From positions 37,569,340-37,633,339 of the forward strand of contig CM049322.1 in the NCBI GenBank assembly GCA_026874595.1: a stretch of DNA of 64,000 nucleotides, in the 5' to 3' direction. Made by a program: the position numbers and the translations under genes. Numbering within the stretch: position 1 is the stretch's first letter; every line of letters starts with the position of its first letter. The DNA is from Sipunculus nudus (lineage: Eukaryota; Annelida; Sipuncula; Golfingiida; Sipunculidae). Positions 41,560 through 54,054 of the stretch are shown piece after piece. Under the pieces are notes generated by a model, which worked only from the letters and a program-made list of their open reading frames with translations, did not search any database and was not told the origin of the DNA.

Positions 41560-41891
41560 AGTGACATGTATATCACTCCCAGTGATCTTCAAAGATAAAG
41601 TCTGCTGGGCTTTTACACCCGAGCCTAATGGCTCATCAGGCCGGAGATTATCTCGGTTTCGGTAGCGTGAAGCAACTCAGGAGTTAAACTCCTCCTCGAT
41701 GGGACGCTAGTCCATCGCAGCTTACCTTCCCAGTATGTACTGGTACTCATTTCTACTGCTGGGTGGAAAAAGGCACACTTGCGGTTTGGACATTGCCTGA
41801 GGGTCTTAGCACGGCGGGGACTGACCGGGATTCGAACTCACGACCTCTCGATCATGAGCCTGGCACCTTAACCATTACACCACCGTCCCCT
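41560..41891 (-). mobile_element. tRNA-derived SINE (minus orientation)
   Basis: Read on the minus strand from 41,891, the element starts with a tRNA-like head: ggggacggtggtgtaatgg (box A region), then gagttcgaatccc (box B region) and closing cagtcccc that can pair with the first bases. A body follows with ctaagaccctcaggcaatg, cacccagcagtagaaatgag and gcgatggactagcgtccc words. The head lacks a good T-stem, as expected for a SINE rather than a functional tRNA. The 3' end is uncertain and may extend to about 41,470. I do not recognise a poly-A tail. Confidence 0.75.
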
Positions 41892-42141
41892 TCAAGGCAA
41901 TCATAAAAGTTTGGATGATTAGGGAGCCGCGTTCATATGTCAATGACCGAGCCACTCATACTATGTGTATGTCCAGTATATGGTTGTAAAATGAAATGTC
42001 TGCTCCGTATTCTATGACTTGTTTTGACCCAGGACCCTATAGAAAAACAGCTTATGCTGAATAGGTTTCCTGGCGAAATATGCATGATAAAAAAAAAATT
42101 CACAGTCTTAGGCATACTCCAGACCTCCGGGTCCAGTTGCG

Positions 42142-44510
42142 GAAGACAGAAATAAATTTATCAAAGATTTTGCTTGGAGTGTAGAGAAGGCTATAAAGAA
42201 AAAAGAAACATATGAAGTTTTCATGACAAGAAACTTTAACGATAAATGTCAGCAATGGGAATCCCAGCACTTAAAACGTGAAGAAGATAATGCTTTAATG
42301 GATGTCAAGGCGGTTAACAGATTATATCAGCTTGTAGATCAGCCCACAAGAATAAAAGAATATTCATCCTCACTGCTAGATATCGTTTTAACCAAATCTT
42401 GAGTTAAGGAACTGGATGTACTAAGCCCAATGTCTACTTGCAACCACCATGTACTATATAGTCTGGTCACTCTCTCTAAAATGTAAAAATAAGGGTTTAC
42501 AAACGAATCGTCTACCATTATAAACGGGCTGACTTAAATGGGTTAAGGATATCATTCAGAATTGCACCATGAAAAACTGGTTTTGACATTTGTGATGATT
42601 TTTCAGACATTATAGATTTATAAAGTGGTATCATTAATTTTGCTGTCCTCACAGAGATGAGCTAATAAGACCTAAAGATAAACCATGGGAAACAAATTAA
42701 CTCAAAAGGTTTATTGGGAAACGAAAAGGTTACGGACGAGGTTTACATGTTCTAAGAAGAACGTGCATTACAAAAGAATAAGAAACGTGACAGTTAAAAA
42801 AAATAGAATAAAGCATGCTAACTTCATGCTAAATATAAATACAACAATGTGTGACAAAGCTACAGAGGTATAGTATTGGTGGAAATGATCACATTCACCA
42901 TTCGGGAACATATATGTAAATGGTATTCCACCAATAGAACGCGAAGGCAAATACGTCACGGATGATAAAGAAAAAGCAAAATTATTCAATAATTACTTCG
43001 CATCCTAATGTAATGTAGAAACACAGCGTCAGAATCTGCCTACAGTCCTGTCATTGTGTAGTGATGAATCCATTTCATTCTTTTAAAGGTACGAACACGA
43101 AGTCCATAAAGTAATGCCCGAGGTTAAGCTCAACAAGGCAACATGGCCTGGTGGAATCAGTATCTATATTGTAAAGAATTCTTCTGTAAAGCATTCTGTA
43201 AATTTTCCAACGACTCTGCACAAATTGGTGAGTTTCCGCATGAATTGAAAAAGGCATATGTAACACCAGTGTATAAAAGTCTTAACATCATCTTAATCAG
43301 ATCTACAGGTCTCTCCCTTTTATAAATAACGTGTCAAAAGTATTTGATAAAATCATTTCTAACAGATTATACGACTTCGTCGTGAGGAATCATCTTTTAT
43401 CATAAATTCTGGATACAGGGAAATTATTCTGCTGTTTTCTTGTATCTAAACTTATGTCAGGAGAAAAAGGACATGATACCAGGATAGTATGTTTGGACGC
43501 TACCTGTGCTTTTGACAGAGTGTGACATCAGGACAAAATGGATAACCTTGGTGTAACAAGCTTTTCAGAAGCTATCTCGCACATAGATTACAATGCGTGT
43601 TATTATGAGGGGTTACCTCAAATTTCGCAATGGTTAAATCGGATGTGCCACAAGCGTCAATGTCAGGTCCACTACTGTTTTCAATCTATACGAACGACAT
43701 TCACTGCTAAATGGAGTATAACATTGGATTTTATACAGACATATGCGGTAAACAACTGTAGAGAATCCCGATGCGTCCGCAGCCTCTTTAAACTGGGATC
43801 TTGACCGTATTGGTCAGTCGGCCCGACAGTGACAACTCAAGTTCAGTGCCGACAAAACCAAGGTCGTTTGTTTCTCTAAAAAAGACGATTCTTCCCCCCC
43901 CCTTATTCTTTAACGAACAGCAAATGACGGAGACTACCAGTCTAACTCACTTGAGGATTAGATTTACTGAAAATCTCTCTTAGTCTGAATACACTAATAA
44001 AATCAGCCTGAAGGCCTCAGAAGGCTTGAGTTATTTAAATATTATAAATAGAGTTTATCCTTGTAAGTTTTAGAAATATTAGACAGATTTATGATACGAT
44101 CGCAGCTCTCCGTTTTAACAACTGCTTAATACATCATCACAAAAAAATGGAGAGCATTCATAGGGAGACAGCCTTAGCATGCATGGGGCAATGCGCACAA
44201 CTAGTTTTCTCTAACTGGAGGCTGAACTTGGCTGGATTAGTTTACGGAAAAGGCAGGAGTTCCTTGTTCTTCTCTCTCTCTTTTTTTTACAAAATTATAA
44301 ACAGAACAGACTATTTGACAGAATTGATTCAAAAAGATATTAAAAGTTGTACAACTTACAGTTTACATGATAGTGACGCATTGCGTATCGGAATATTTAA
44401 AAATGTATTTATCTACGTTTTTATCCACAGTTTGCAAAATTTTGAATCAGCTTTTAAAGGATTTACGAAATGAAAAGAAGTATGTCTTCATTAAAAAAAC
44501 CTTGAACAGA
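42142..44510 (+). pseudogene. Decayed AP-endonuclease/RT non-LTR retrotransposon
   Basis: Pieces of one LINE-type polyprotein occur in order in shifting frames. At 42,142-42,402 the endonuclease C-terminus is readable (FNDKCQQWESQH, LVDQPTRI, SSSLLDIVLTKS). At 42,950-43,010 a linker like EKAKLFNNYFAS is followed by stops. At 43,130-43,290 come GGISIYIVK and KKAYVTPVYKS. RT palm blocks LDATCAFDRV (about 43,490) and VPQASMSGPLLFSIY (about 43,645) follow. The usual FADD box is reduced to something like FYTDI. SADKTKVVCFS (about 43,840) and a C-terminal FLSTVCKILNQLLKDLRNEK (about 44,410) complete the order. Many stops and frameshifts show it is dead. The class resembles Jockey/CR1-type elements; I cannot place it more finely. 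Confidence 0.88.
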
Positions 44511-46200
44511 AAAATCTTTATAACACACAATCGTATTAATAATGTAACACGCAAATTAAGGTTGATTGAAACCCCGTTTTTAAATTATCATTTACTTCTG
44601 ATAATTCTGAAATTTCTTTCACCATTAACAATACCTTATTTCCTTGAATAGACGCCCAGGCGTTTATTTTTTTCAGGCGCTTCTTTCACCCGGCGTCTAA
44701 ACAAGGCCGGCTTCTGTTACAGGCCGGCGTTTATAAAAAAAGCAGCATCAGGCTCATCAGACAAAACTTAAAAAAAGAACACTTCAGAAGCATAAACCTA
44801 TCGATTACTGCTCAGGGACACAGGTAAAAACTTCGCCGGTACAATAATTGTGTTTATAAAATTTCCTTACACGCAATAGGGATATGGGACACGCGCAACT
44901 CCACAATCACGCCTCATAATAAGAATTTAGGGGAATCACGACAAGAGATTGCAGTTGTCAACAAGAATCTGTCTGCCCCGGCCTCTCGAAACCCGGTTTT
45001 TCATGTGGCTGGTCCAATTATTTTACACTACGTGCAGTTGGTAACATTGTTTCCCTCTGAACACGGGGTGGCTCTTCCATTAAATGTTCACCACGTACAG
45101 CTTGCAACATTGGTTCCATCGATATACGGGAGGTTGGTACTTGTAAAGGCACAGCGTAATTCATTTTCATACACTTTCCTCTCGTCTTTTAACTGATTCA
45201 GCTTGAAACAGCGTATTCAAGCGTTTACGACCTTCTATACACGAAACACGGGATGCCTCTTTAATTAAATGTACACCTGATACAACGGGTTATACTGGTT
45301 CCATCGAAATGGGGGGGGGGGGGGGGGTACGTATAACGGCAGTGGTATGTGAAATTTACTGCCGAGAATATTCCACTGAATTTATAATTGTCAACAAGAG
45401 TAACTAATTTTGAGTAACACTTGTGACGCACTTAAAAGCGCTTCAAAAATGAAAGCAAGGAGCGCTATTTGGCTTGACAATAGCATCAAACTGTACCCTT
45501 TCACACCATCACTTTCATGCTAAACAAGAGATATGTGCCCAAACGTATTTGAACAGTTGCATTCAACCGGATGTAAACTCTCACCGTACCAAGTTGTACG
45601 CGGTACTATTTTTACTTAGCTTGACAGCACTAATAGTGTTGGCCTTTATAAGTAATAGTTTAGCGTTTATTAGAACCGGTGATCGGCTTTAATCATAATG
45701 GACAAATCGAGACCAAATAGGTGTCTCTTATGGAAACAGGCATAGACATATGAAAAAAGCAAAGATTTATAGAGTGATGCTTGAAGTTGCACTGACGTAG
45801 CGGCGTGCCTGGAGATTTTGTGTAGGTATTTGAAAGGACAGAGCCGAATGCAATACCGCACTTCAAGACTCTCGTAAATATTGCAGAATGCAACAGAGCA
45901 GTTACCCATTGTACCATGGTATCTATTAATTGATCTATTTAGCCATTTTATGACACCAGTTATGTAAATTTAGAGTGATCATTAGCGCAACAGTGAAACA
46001 GACAGTAAATGATGTTAATGTTAAAATTCTGCAAAATCCAATGAAAACAATTTATAAACAGGAAAACCAATCACACAAAATATGTATTTCTGGGTTGAAT
46101 TAAGTATTGAATAGTTCTATGAGCTAGGAAAATATCATAAATGTGCCGGAAACAGGGTAGATATATTTTGGATGGACAAAGATGGCTGCAGAATAGTTCG
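44511..46200. other. No supported gene; poly-G run at 45,311-45,327
   Basis: There is a 17-base G run at 45,311. A repeated aggccggc word pair occurs near 44,706-44,730. A 72-codon plus-strand frame at 45,474-45,692 has one hydrophobic stretch but no recognisable family, and overlaps antisense frames of equal length. I do not call it a gene. Confidence 0.5.
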
Positions 46201-46333
46201 GTCTAGCCGTAAGCCAAAATGGTGATTTCGTATTTTTTGCCCGTTTTCACGCAAAGTGGGTCCACAAAAATGCTCCAAACGGTCGATACAGCCCCTTTTT
46301 TTACTGTCAAAGCTACTGTTACTAATATTGTAG

Positions 46334-46720
46334 TATTTGGTGAAATTGGAAAATGTTCAATTTCGAGTTGATAAAAGGGCTTATCAACGGAAAGTGTCAC
46401 AGCCGTTAGGCAGACACGGTTGCCGCTTATGGCAGGGGGCCAAAACGAGTAGAGATGGTTATGGGAGAGTTCGCAAACCTTTTCGAGCGGAAAGTGGGGA
46501 ATTACATGTACATCATCTTACGTATATCTTGGAAAATCAGCGCCCGGAACTGCCAAAGAAGGATGACTCGTGTCGGGTCTTCGAAGTGTCACATCTGTGT
46601 CATCACAGGCTATGTACCAATATCTCACATTTAAGGCTCGAGAAACATTAAACGAACCTAGAAAGGAGACACTGTAAGATTCAGGGACGGTCCACCCAAA
46701 ACCACAGGCCTGTTTGCTTG
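46334..46720 (+). pseudogene. I-PpoI-like His-Cys-box (zinc loop) endonuclease fragment
   Basis: The frame carries GCRLWQGAKTSRDGYGRVR, then HVHHLTYIL, then EVSHLCHHRLCTNISHLRLE. The last segment matches the His-Cys box of I-PpoI-type homing endonucleases: the SH of the general-base His, C-x4-C and C-x4-H zinc ligands. A TAA at 46,649-46,651 breaks the frame, but the same frame continues with TNLERRHCKIQGRS and NHRPVC. These align with the metal-binding Asn six residues before a Cys and with the second zinc site; one expected Cys of that site appears as Ser. There is no ATG at the start and an in-frame stop lies just upstream, so the copy is probably broken or a lone exon. Proteins with this zinc-loop domain occur in animal genomes; function here is inferred only from the motif. 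Confidence 0.75.
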
Positions 46721-46868
46721 TTTAAGCTGTATGAAAAGATCAAAGAAACTAAGATAATTTTTAAAAATTATATATTTATTAAATCAAACTTTACATAAAT
46801 TTGCTTATGCAATGTAATTATGCAACGTACGGTAATAATCACTTACGTTGATCTTTAATAAGCATAAT

Positions 46869-48543
46869 TTAGTTCATTCTACGCTGCATTTGAATAGATG
46901 GGGTTTTTGTATCTGCAGTCAATTTCCATGTCCTGACATCACCATCATAATGTTCATACGCAGCCTTGTGTTCCGCTGTACACCTGAGAGGCAAGTCCCA
47001 CCATAACCCATTTTGTAGCTTTCCTGGCGGCACTTTGCTGTATCCTTGATGACACCAGAATTGTACAGGAAGTCCGCGGCTAAATGTGCCCCAATGTCTC
47101 CATCCGTCACCACGTTTCGAGGCTTTACACCCGATGCTTTCATCTTTGTCAGTGACTGCAGCGTCCATTCCTCCTCATTCCCTGTAAACACATTAAGTAG
47201 CGTGTTTTAACAATCGTTTTAGAGATGGAACATCTATTTATTATAGCACACTGTCTCAGATGTTAACTTCCGTCCAACCCCCACCACCCCAACCCGACAT
47301 GCATGCATGCACATTCATTCATTTATCTATTACTTCTGGTCACTGCCGCTATGCAGCTTACTCTAGAGACTGAAAAAAACCTACTTAGGCTTCATTTACT
47401 TGACAATCTGCCACTCTGGTAGTTGCATTTTAAAAATGCGCAATATCAGGGATATACTTATAAGTTGGTACATGTTAGCCTTTGTTTTTTATTATGAAAT
47501 TGCATGAAATTTTTAGAGTTTTCATTGTTTTCGCTTATTTCGGTTAACTGTGCTGTTATCTGCTAATATACTATAATGAGGGAACTTGTTTTGAGGGTAC
47601 GTAACAATGACGGCATCTTCCTGCAGTTTGGCGGTGCATTCCTCATGGTTTGCTCTGGTTGCTCACTGCAATGATTATTATTTTACCTGTTGTCTGCTCG
47701 CATAAACTTTGAGTCACTTGTGTGTCCTCCTGTAATGGTGATTTCAGTGCTTTGGAATAGATGGGGTTATTGTATCTGCAATCAATTTCCATTTCGTGAG
47801 GTGCATCCTTTTGCAGTCCTTTTATTATATTAATTTCTTGTAATTCTCTGTGAATTCTTGTCATGTCAGCTTCATTTTCATGCACTAGCAAATCGCCAAG
47901 CACATTTGCGTTTCTCTGCAGGTGCCACTCACTGGCTGGCGGTATGTTCATGGAAGCTAAAATGGTCGTGAGTCACTGTGTCGAGATGCTTGAGTGGGCT
48001 AGGCCTACCTGTGCTATTCTGTTGATGTCGGCTGCCTTTGGAACAGAAGATTGAGTATTTAGTAGCATAACAGCATGTGTCATATTTCAGCCTCTCCGCC
48101 AGTCCGCGCTGCTTCTCACAGTCAACGTCAAAGCTAAGGCGGCCGGGACATGTCGGCGAATCATTCATATGCCCTGCAAATCCTTCAGCAAACAGGTTTT
48201 AGGTCTTTTCTGCATGCCAGATGCGATAACTGCCTATTTCGTTCCCATCCAATACCAAGCGAAATTATAGTCTGGAAGGTTGGCGCAAAAGTCGGCCCTC
48301 ACATGTCGGCTAGGTTCCATCCTCTGTCCGTTGATAGCGGTCACACTCAATGTCTCCTAAACTGCAACAATTCAGCCTAATATACGTAACTGGTAATGTA
48401 CTCAACTGTTCACATGAGCTTTGACCATTAGCATGTATGAATATTTCCCTCGGGAACACGTTTTTCTTATTTGTGGCCTTCTTTTCACAGCCGCGCTTTG
48501 TCATGATGTGTCTAAAGTTGCCAAGAAACCAGCCACGTTTCAA
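46869..48543 (-). pseudogene. Mutator-like transposase, broken
   Basis: Read on the minus strand, pieces of one protein follow in order. A basic start (MKRGWFLGNFRHIM, 48,543) comes first. Next is a cysteine-bearing segment, CPGRLSFDVDCEKQRGLAER (about 48,145). Then comes MNIPPASEWHLQ with DCRYNNPIYS and TQVTQSLCEQTTGK (47,951-47,650), followed in another frame by ANHEECTAKLQEDAVI (about 47,650-47,606). NEEEWTLQSL and VVTDGDIGAHLAADFLY (47,180-47,080) come next, and finally LPLRCTAEHKAAYEHYDGDV (about 46,940). This order matches the animal Mutator-like transposase domain, including the TDGD block. At least three frame changes and a likely internal deletion after the TDGD block show it is inactive. 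The block between 47,605 and 47,182 may be a degraded intron, with a gt start and tttacag end. Confidence 0.8.
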
Positions 48544-50420
48544 GTGTAATGCAAAGCTTTATATACAGCCTGTCTGGTAGAGTCCCAATTTCAAATGGTG
48601 AATTTGACTGGGCCAAGCTACAGCCCTGAACCCAGCTGAGAACACAGTACGCTAATTGCCTGAATACAGATGGGATGGTCAATTTTTTGGGGGCTTATAA
48701 TCAGATGAAAGTCATCCCAGATGGCTGTATCATGCAACACTAACTGCACATCCCCTGGGCTATAATTGGGTATATCTCAGGACAGGAAGAATTTAACCCA
48801 GTTCATTCGGTAGGGGTTTTAAATGAAAACATAAAATGAAGCCATAATACCAGATTAAACAAAGATTCTGCCTCCAAACTGGCTGGGCTAACATGAACCA
48901 TAGTCATACACTATATACTGAAGTATGGAAACAATTAGCAAATTCATGACTGAATTAGAAAATATTCTGCTCATGCAGAGAGATGAGCATTTTCCAGCTG
49001 AAAATTGCATATATAGGATTGATCAATGTTTATGTGTAGGCCCAGAGTTATAATTTTCGGACTCAATGTAACAAAAATACTTGTATTTTACAGTGAATAA
49101 ACTTTTTTTTATTATGTTGATGTTGTCCTGAGTTGAAGTACACACAGTGGTTTCGCTCATATACCTGGATGAGCGCCATTGACTGTTCACACAGCGGAAC
49201 TATCTAATACAACGAGAACAGCTTCTCCGCTGACATGCGCAAGATTTCGCCATTTTTAGCATGAACTGAGCCAAGAGCAAGCTTGTTTTTGCTTATAAAC
49301 AGTGAGGCCCTCTAGTGACGAAAGTGAACACTACCAAGTGTCCCGGCTACCCTAACAAACAGCAAATCGGGATGCCTTGGGAGACATACTCGCCTGTGAT
49401 CGGACCGCAGGCAGAACTTCCATAAAAAAATACGAATATATTGGGTTTTTACGGAATATTCCACACACATGGTAAGTGCCATTAGAGAGATAAGAAACTT
49501 ATTAAAAGCTCTAACGGGTTTATTTGAAGTGACATGATTCTTGTAAGCAATGAGGCGTTGCCAAAAATAGCAAAAATATTTGCTTCCTCTTTGGACCTTG
49601 ACATGCTTTCTTCGGAATTAGATGTTTAGGCACTCTGGCAGGCTAGTGATCTGGCCGTTATATCAGAAGGGCCGGTCAGGCGTAATAATTAAAATGGTTA
49701 GCTCTTACTCTAACCAAAGCGACTCATGGACTGTCGCAATGGATTGTGGTTAAAAAACACACCAACAAAGCACTTCTGGTAATCCAAACAAAAACAATTT
49801 TCATGGATATGATTGGCACATGCTGTCGTCTTATTGGTTTGCAGTCTTCTAATTGGCATTGTGTTGTGAGTGCCACCGCTTGTATCACACGGTAACAATG
49901 TTTGCATATAAGCAACGCCTCAGGATATTCCAGAAGCATGGGTCCCGATTCAACTGCCAATTCTATATTTTGGCCCAGCCTTGAACACGCCTTGAACACG
50001 CACGAAATATTTATCGCTATCTAACAGTATTGAAATATCTTTTCTGGGTATAAATGTAATGTGGGTTCGAAACGGAAAGCTTCACTCCCAAATCCTAATG
50101 TTTGACCTTTTACTGACGCCCTAATGACGCCCTGTTTTTACCAAGAGAACCTTTTCTCTTGATATCATTTTTGCTTAAGAAGATAGATAGTTTACAAATT
50201 AATGTTTATTGTGTTCACAGGGCACATTTAAAGGTGAAACTTAAGGCTAAAAACAAAGAAAAAATGATACATGTTGCTAAAATTCCAATTTAAAATTGGC
50301 AAACAGAGAATCTGGGAAAGCTATTTTTGTGGCGGATACATGGTATTACAATAGGGTGACAGAGGGGTAGGTGATAAGTTACGAGTGTTCCCAGTTCATA
50401 TTATGTAGTTAAAAATTTAG
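48544..50420. other. No gene recognised
   Basis: I see no coherent exon or repeat boundary here. Two overlapping minus frames at 49,710-49,999 have no family resemblance. Confidence 0.5.
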
Positions 50421-50429
50421 GCTATACTT

Positions 50430-51065
50430 TCGGAAATTTGGGTAGTTTAAAATGCATCATGACCTTAACCAACGACCCTGTGACCAAGAAATCTTTGAAA
50501 TTATTATCCTTGAACTTGCAGCATTAAGGTAAATGTAACAATCTTTTAAAAAGTGACTTTGCCTTCTGACCAGGTAACCTCAAAAGCTACATATTTCCCA
50601 ACTACGGCCAAGTAAGCCATGTGTTAAAGATGGAAAGTTTTGGATAAAAAGTTTGATTTACGGTGCATCAACAATCTTTTTAAACATGTGGCTCCTGTGA
50701 CCTTCAACTTTGACCTTGAAAATCAAAATGATTTACTTAAGTGATGGTCATAACAAAAGTAAGTTTGATGCCAATCTGTTTATCCAAAGCAGAATTATCA
50801 TTCATAAACTAATTTGTGAATGGATGGGTCCTGTGACCTTGACCTCTCACCCTAGGGCCCCATGACCCCAAAATCGAATAGAATCTTCCCCTATAGGCTG
50901 GTTAGCAATAACTTGAAGATGGAAGGTTTGTGATGAAAAGTTTGGCTTAAAATGCATACAGATTTTTAAACAAATTGGTACTGTGACCTTAAACTTTAAC
51001 CGTTTGTCAAATTTGTATGGATGGATGGATGGACAGACAGACAGACAGACAGGGTGTGTACTATA
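50430..51065 (+). repeat. Dispersed repeat, copy of the 34,212 unit
   Basis: It aligns in order with 34,255-34,690 and 60,975-61,860: accaacgaccctgtgacc, attatccttgaacttgcagc, cctcaaaagctacatatt, tgtggctcctgtgacc, cataaactaatttgtgaatg. It ends in ggatggatgg and gacagacagacag tetranucleotide runs (51,017-51,052). Confidence 0.9.
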
Positions 51066-51514
51066 TTCAGGTCAAGCAAACGTATTCCAAATATTATATT
51101 ATCATATAACATAATTGCCTATGAAAAAAAATATTAATATAGATTTTACATAAAATAAGCCAAATTCTTTGAGGAAAAAACATTTTTTCTATCTATTTTT
51201 CCACTAAAAACATGAGGTTGTGTGATTTGTTCAAAAACTTTTGGCACATCTATGAGCACTGTCAACTCGGCAGTGACGTCACACTGGAAAATCCCCCGAC
51301 TTAAAATTCTAGATCTCAGTAAAAGCACTGTATATCTGCCTCTGCCAGTCCCAAATAATCAGCAGAGAATAAGAACAACATGCATTACTGGATCTGAGTT
51401 GTAAATAAAATTCAGTCCATGATGTCACATGAGTACCAGCCAATCAAGTCAGGACAAAGTCTTGGATCTGGATGAAATCCTCCCATCACACAACAAACGC
51501 ACAGGTTTACTTAA
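51066..51514. other. Gap between dispersed repeats
   Basis: No gene is visible. Short overlapping frames on both strands at 51,146-51,404 have no recognisable motif. Confidence 0.5.
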
Positions 51515-54035
51515 CCTTTAGGGAATCCACTTGCGATCAATAAACAAACCCGGTTTTTGGGACCCTAGATGTAATCGCAGCTGAGAAAATTGACATGATT
51601 GTTGTCATTTTATATTAAAACAAGTGACCCATGGGTCATGACGCTCAGCTGCCAAGCATGACCTGTGACATCATGGACTGAGATTCACAACTTCCAGTCA
51701 AATTTTGAAGAACCAATTTGCCAATTTGTTGAAAATTTTCTATGACAACAGAAATATATATCACCTATGTCTGGTTAAAACACAGTGAATTGATGGTCTG
51801 AGGAAAATGCATGATTGTAAAGCTATCAGGAACTATTCCAACAGCTTGCTTGAAACCTGTCAGTCTCAAAAGGAACACCACAAAGAGCAAATATAAGATC
51901 AAAATATATAGCAAAAATCAAGGAAATACATGCAAGAATTATTGAGAAACAGGTGTTTCTGTATGAATTTTTATTCAATACAAGCCAACTGTACTGCACT
52001 TTTATAAATGATGGTAATATTTATTCAGAAATATTTGACCCAATCCTTTACAAGATTACATAAATATACATCCAACTGCATTCACTTTAACTGTTCTTGA
52101 GATAATATGATCAAAAGGAATTAAAAGATGGTTGCCTGGTGGCCATATTGGACTTCTGACAAGTCTGAAATCAGACAACAAACATTCTCTAAATCAGATC
52201 AAACATTAAAGAAAAATTACTGAAACTGCACTGAAGGAAGAATTTCTAAGGTGGCTAACTGGCAGACATAATGGATTTCTGACAAGTATGACATTTGATA
52301 TCCCACATTCTCCAATAAGAGACCAAACTTGGGGCAAATTGTCCAGAAATGAATGCCCAAAATAATTCAAAAGGCATGTCCAGGCACTCATATCAGATTT
52401 ATAGATATGCAATTGTAAAAAGTGTAAGTCAAATATTTTTTATTATCACTCTGCTTTTCAATGGGGTCAGCAGGGTAGGTAAACTGCCAAACCTGAAAGA
52501 AAAGAAAGCATGACTAAAAGTCTTGAAATAAAACAAAAAGCCATCCTAAATCAAGGTACACATCCACATATTATGAGAACAAACACTTGCTTTTATATGT
52601 GGTGATATATATTAAAATATTCAGATATCTAGGAAACTAAGTTTATTGCTAGGATTCCATAAAATAAACTGCAAAATGTTCCCATCATCTTATAAATCAG
52701 TAGCTAAACCTTAATACTATACTCTCATAGTCTTAATGCCTGGCTGAAGCATTCTGACAACAGTGTTTTTGTTATGAAGTAACGAGGTACTTATCACTGA
52801 GCCTTATCACTTAATAGGCTGATACAAAAGGGAGTCATATGTCACCAGTGTCACTCACAATTACAGCCACACAGTGGAGTGGCTGGAGTGGGATTGTTAT
52901 ATATGCAAGAAAAATAGAGATGGTCTATAAAATAAGTAATTGTGAACATCCCTGACCTATGACCTTGGCCTTTTGCCCATATATCAACTGGATTTTTTCT
53001 AAATGATGGGTAACTACTAACCACTTAAATCTGGTGTAATTACTTGGCAACCAATGGGTGAATAACTTTGACCTGCAACCTTTAACCTGCTGACCAGCTG
53101 ACCCCAAAATCAATAAGTTATTTATTCAAGCAAAAAGACCCATAAATATGAAGTTTGAGTCAAACTGAGTGATGCATAGATGTGGCATATGTGAAAGACT
53201 GAAGGTTTGGGTTGAACAGTTACACTTGAAATATGCTCACAAGCATTTAGAACAATTAAATATTGTGACCTTGACCTTTGACTTTTGACCTCAACATCAA
53301 TAGGCTTCTTCCCTTATTGGTAGGTAAGCCATATATGACAGATGGAAGGTACAGATTGAAAAGTTTGCCTGAATATGACTCCATGCAAGAAGTGGGTGCT
53401 GTGAACTTGACCTTTGACCTCAAAATCAACAGGTCTTTTCCCCTGTTGGCAGAGAAGCGATATCAGTGCTGGAAGGTTTGGAATGAAAAGTCTAGCTTGA
53501 AATGTGTCCACAACCTTTTCAAAGAAGTGGATCCTGTGACCCTGACCTTTGACCTCAAAATCTATAGAATTCTTCTCCAACTTAGTAGGTGAGCTATATG
53601 TGAAAGATCAAAGAATTGGGATGAAAGGGTTGGCTTAAAATGCATCCACAGGCTTTTCAAAGAAGAGGCTCCTGTGACCTTGATCTTTGACCTTTTGACC
53701 TAAAAAAAAATATGGTTCTTCCCCTGTTGGTAGCTGAGCTGTATGTGAAAGATGGAAGGGTTGGGATGAAAATTTTGTCTCACAGAATTATTGCTGGGGG
53801 GTGCAAACACACCCCATAACTTCGAGAATATAGGTCGCAGTGACCTAATTTCAGGTTTGCAAGGAGATCTTTTTATAACCTCTAAGACTGCATAGGGTTC
53901 ATGGCCCTAGCGCCTACGGTTACGATTTGTGCCCTGCTAACGGACGGACGGCCGGCCGGACGGAAGGACGACGGACAAAGACCCATCGCTATAGCCAAGC
54001 ATGACTGAAAGTCAGCTGAGCTAAAAACCCCAGAA
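51515..54035 (+). repeat. Long dispersed repeat, about 2.4-2.5 kb copy
   Basis: A lead-in (gggaatccacttgcgatc) is followed at 51,621 by acaagtgacccatgggtcatgacgctcagctg, and the unit ends at 54,035 in gtcagctgagctaaaa. A shorter copy of the same element runs 59,526-60,767 and lacks much of the middle. Inside, at about 53,260-53,770, four tandem subunits of 125-145 bp each contain a gtgacctTgacctttgacct-like core and a cttcccctgttggta-like segment. The end carries acggacggccggccggacgg, a feature shared by all copies of this family. The 104-codon frame at 53,278-53,592 is a reading of these subunits and not a gene. Confidence 0.88.
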
Positions 54036-54054
54036 AAATATTCGTTAAAATAAT

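Noticed and set aside
41820-41891. Functional tRNA gene on the minus strand
   Set aside because: Box A and B are present but the T-stem does not pair and a long SINE body follows.
45474-45692. Small membrane protein
   Set aside because: One hydrophobic stretch only, no family resemblance, and competing antisense frames.
53278-53592. 104-codon frame with repeated TFDLKINR-like units
   Set aside because: This is the translation of 125-145-bp non-coding subunits containing TGACCTTTGACCT; the opposite strand is equally open.
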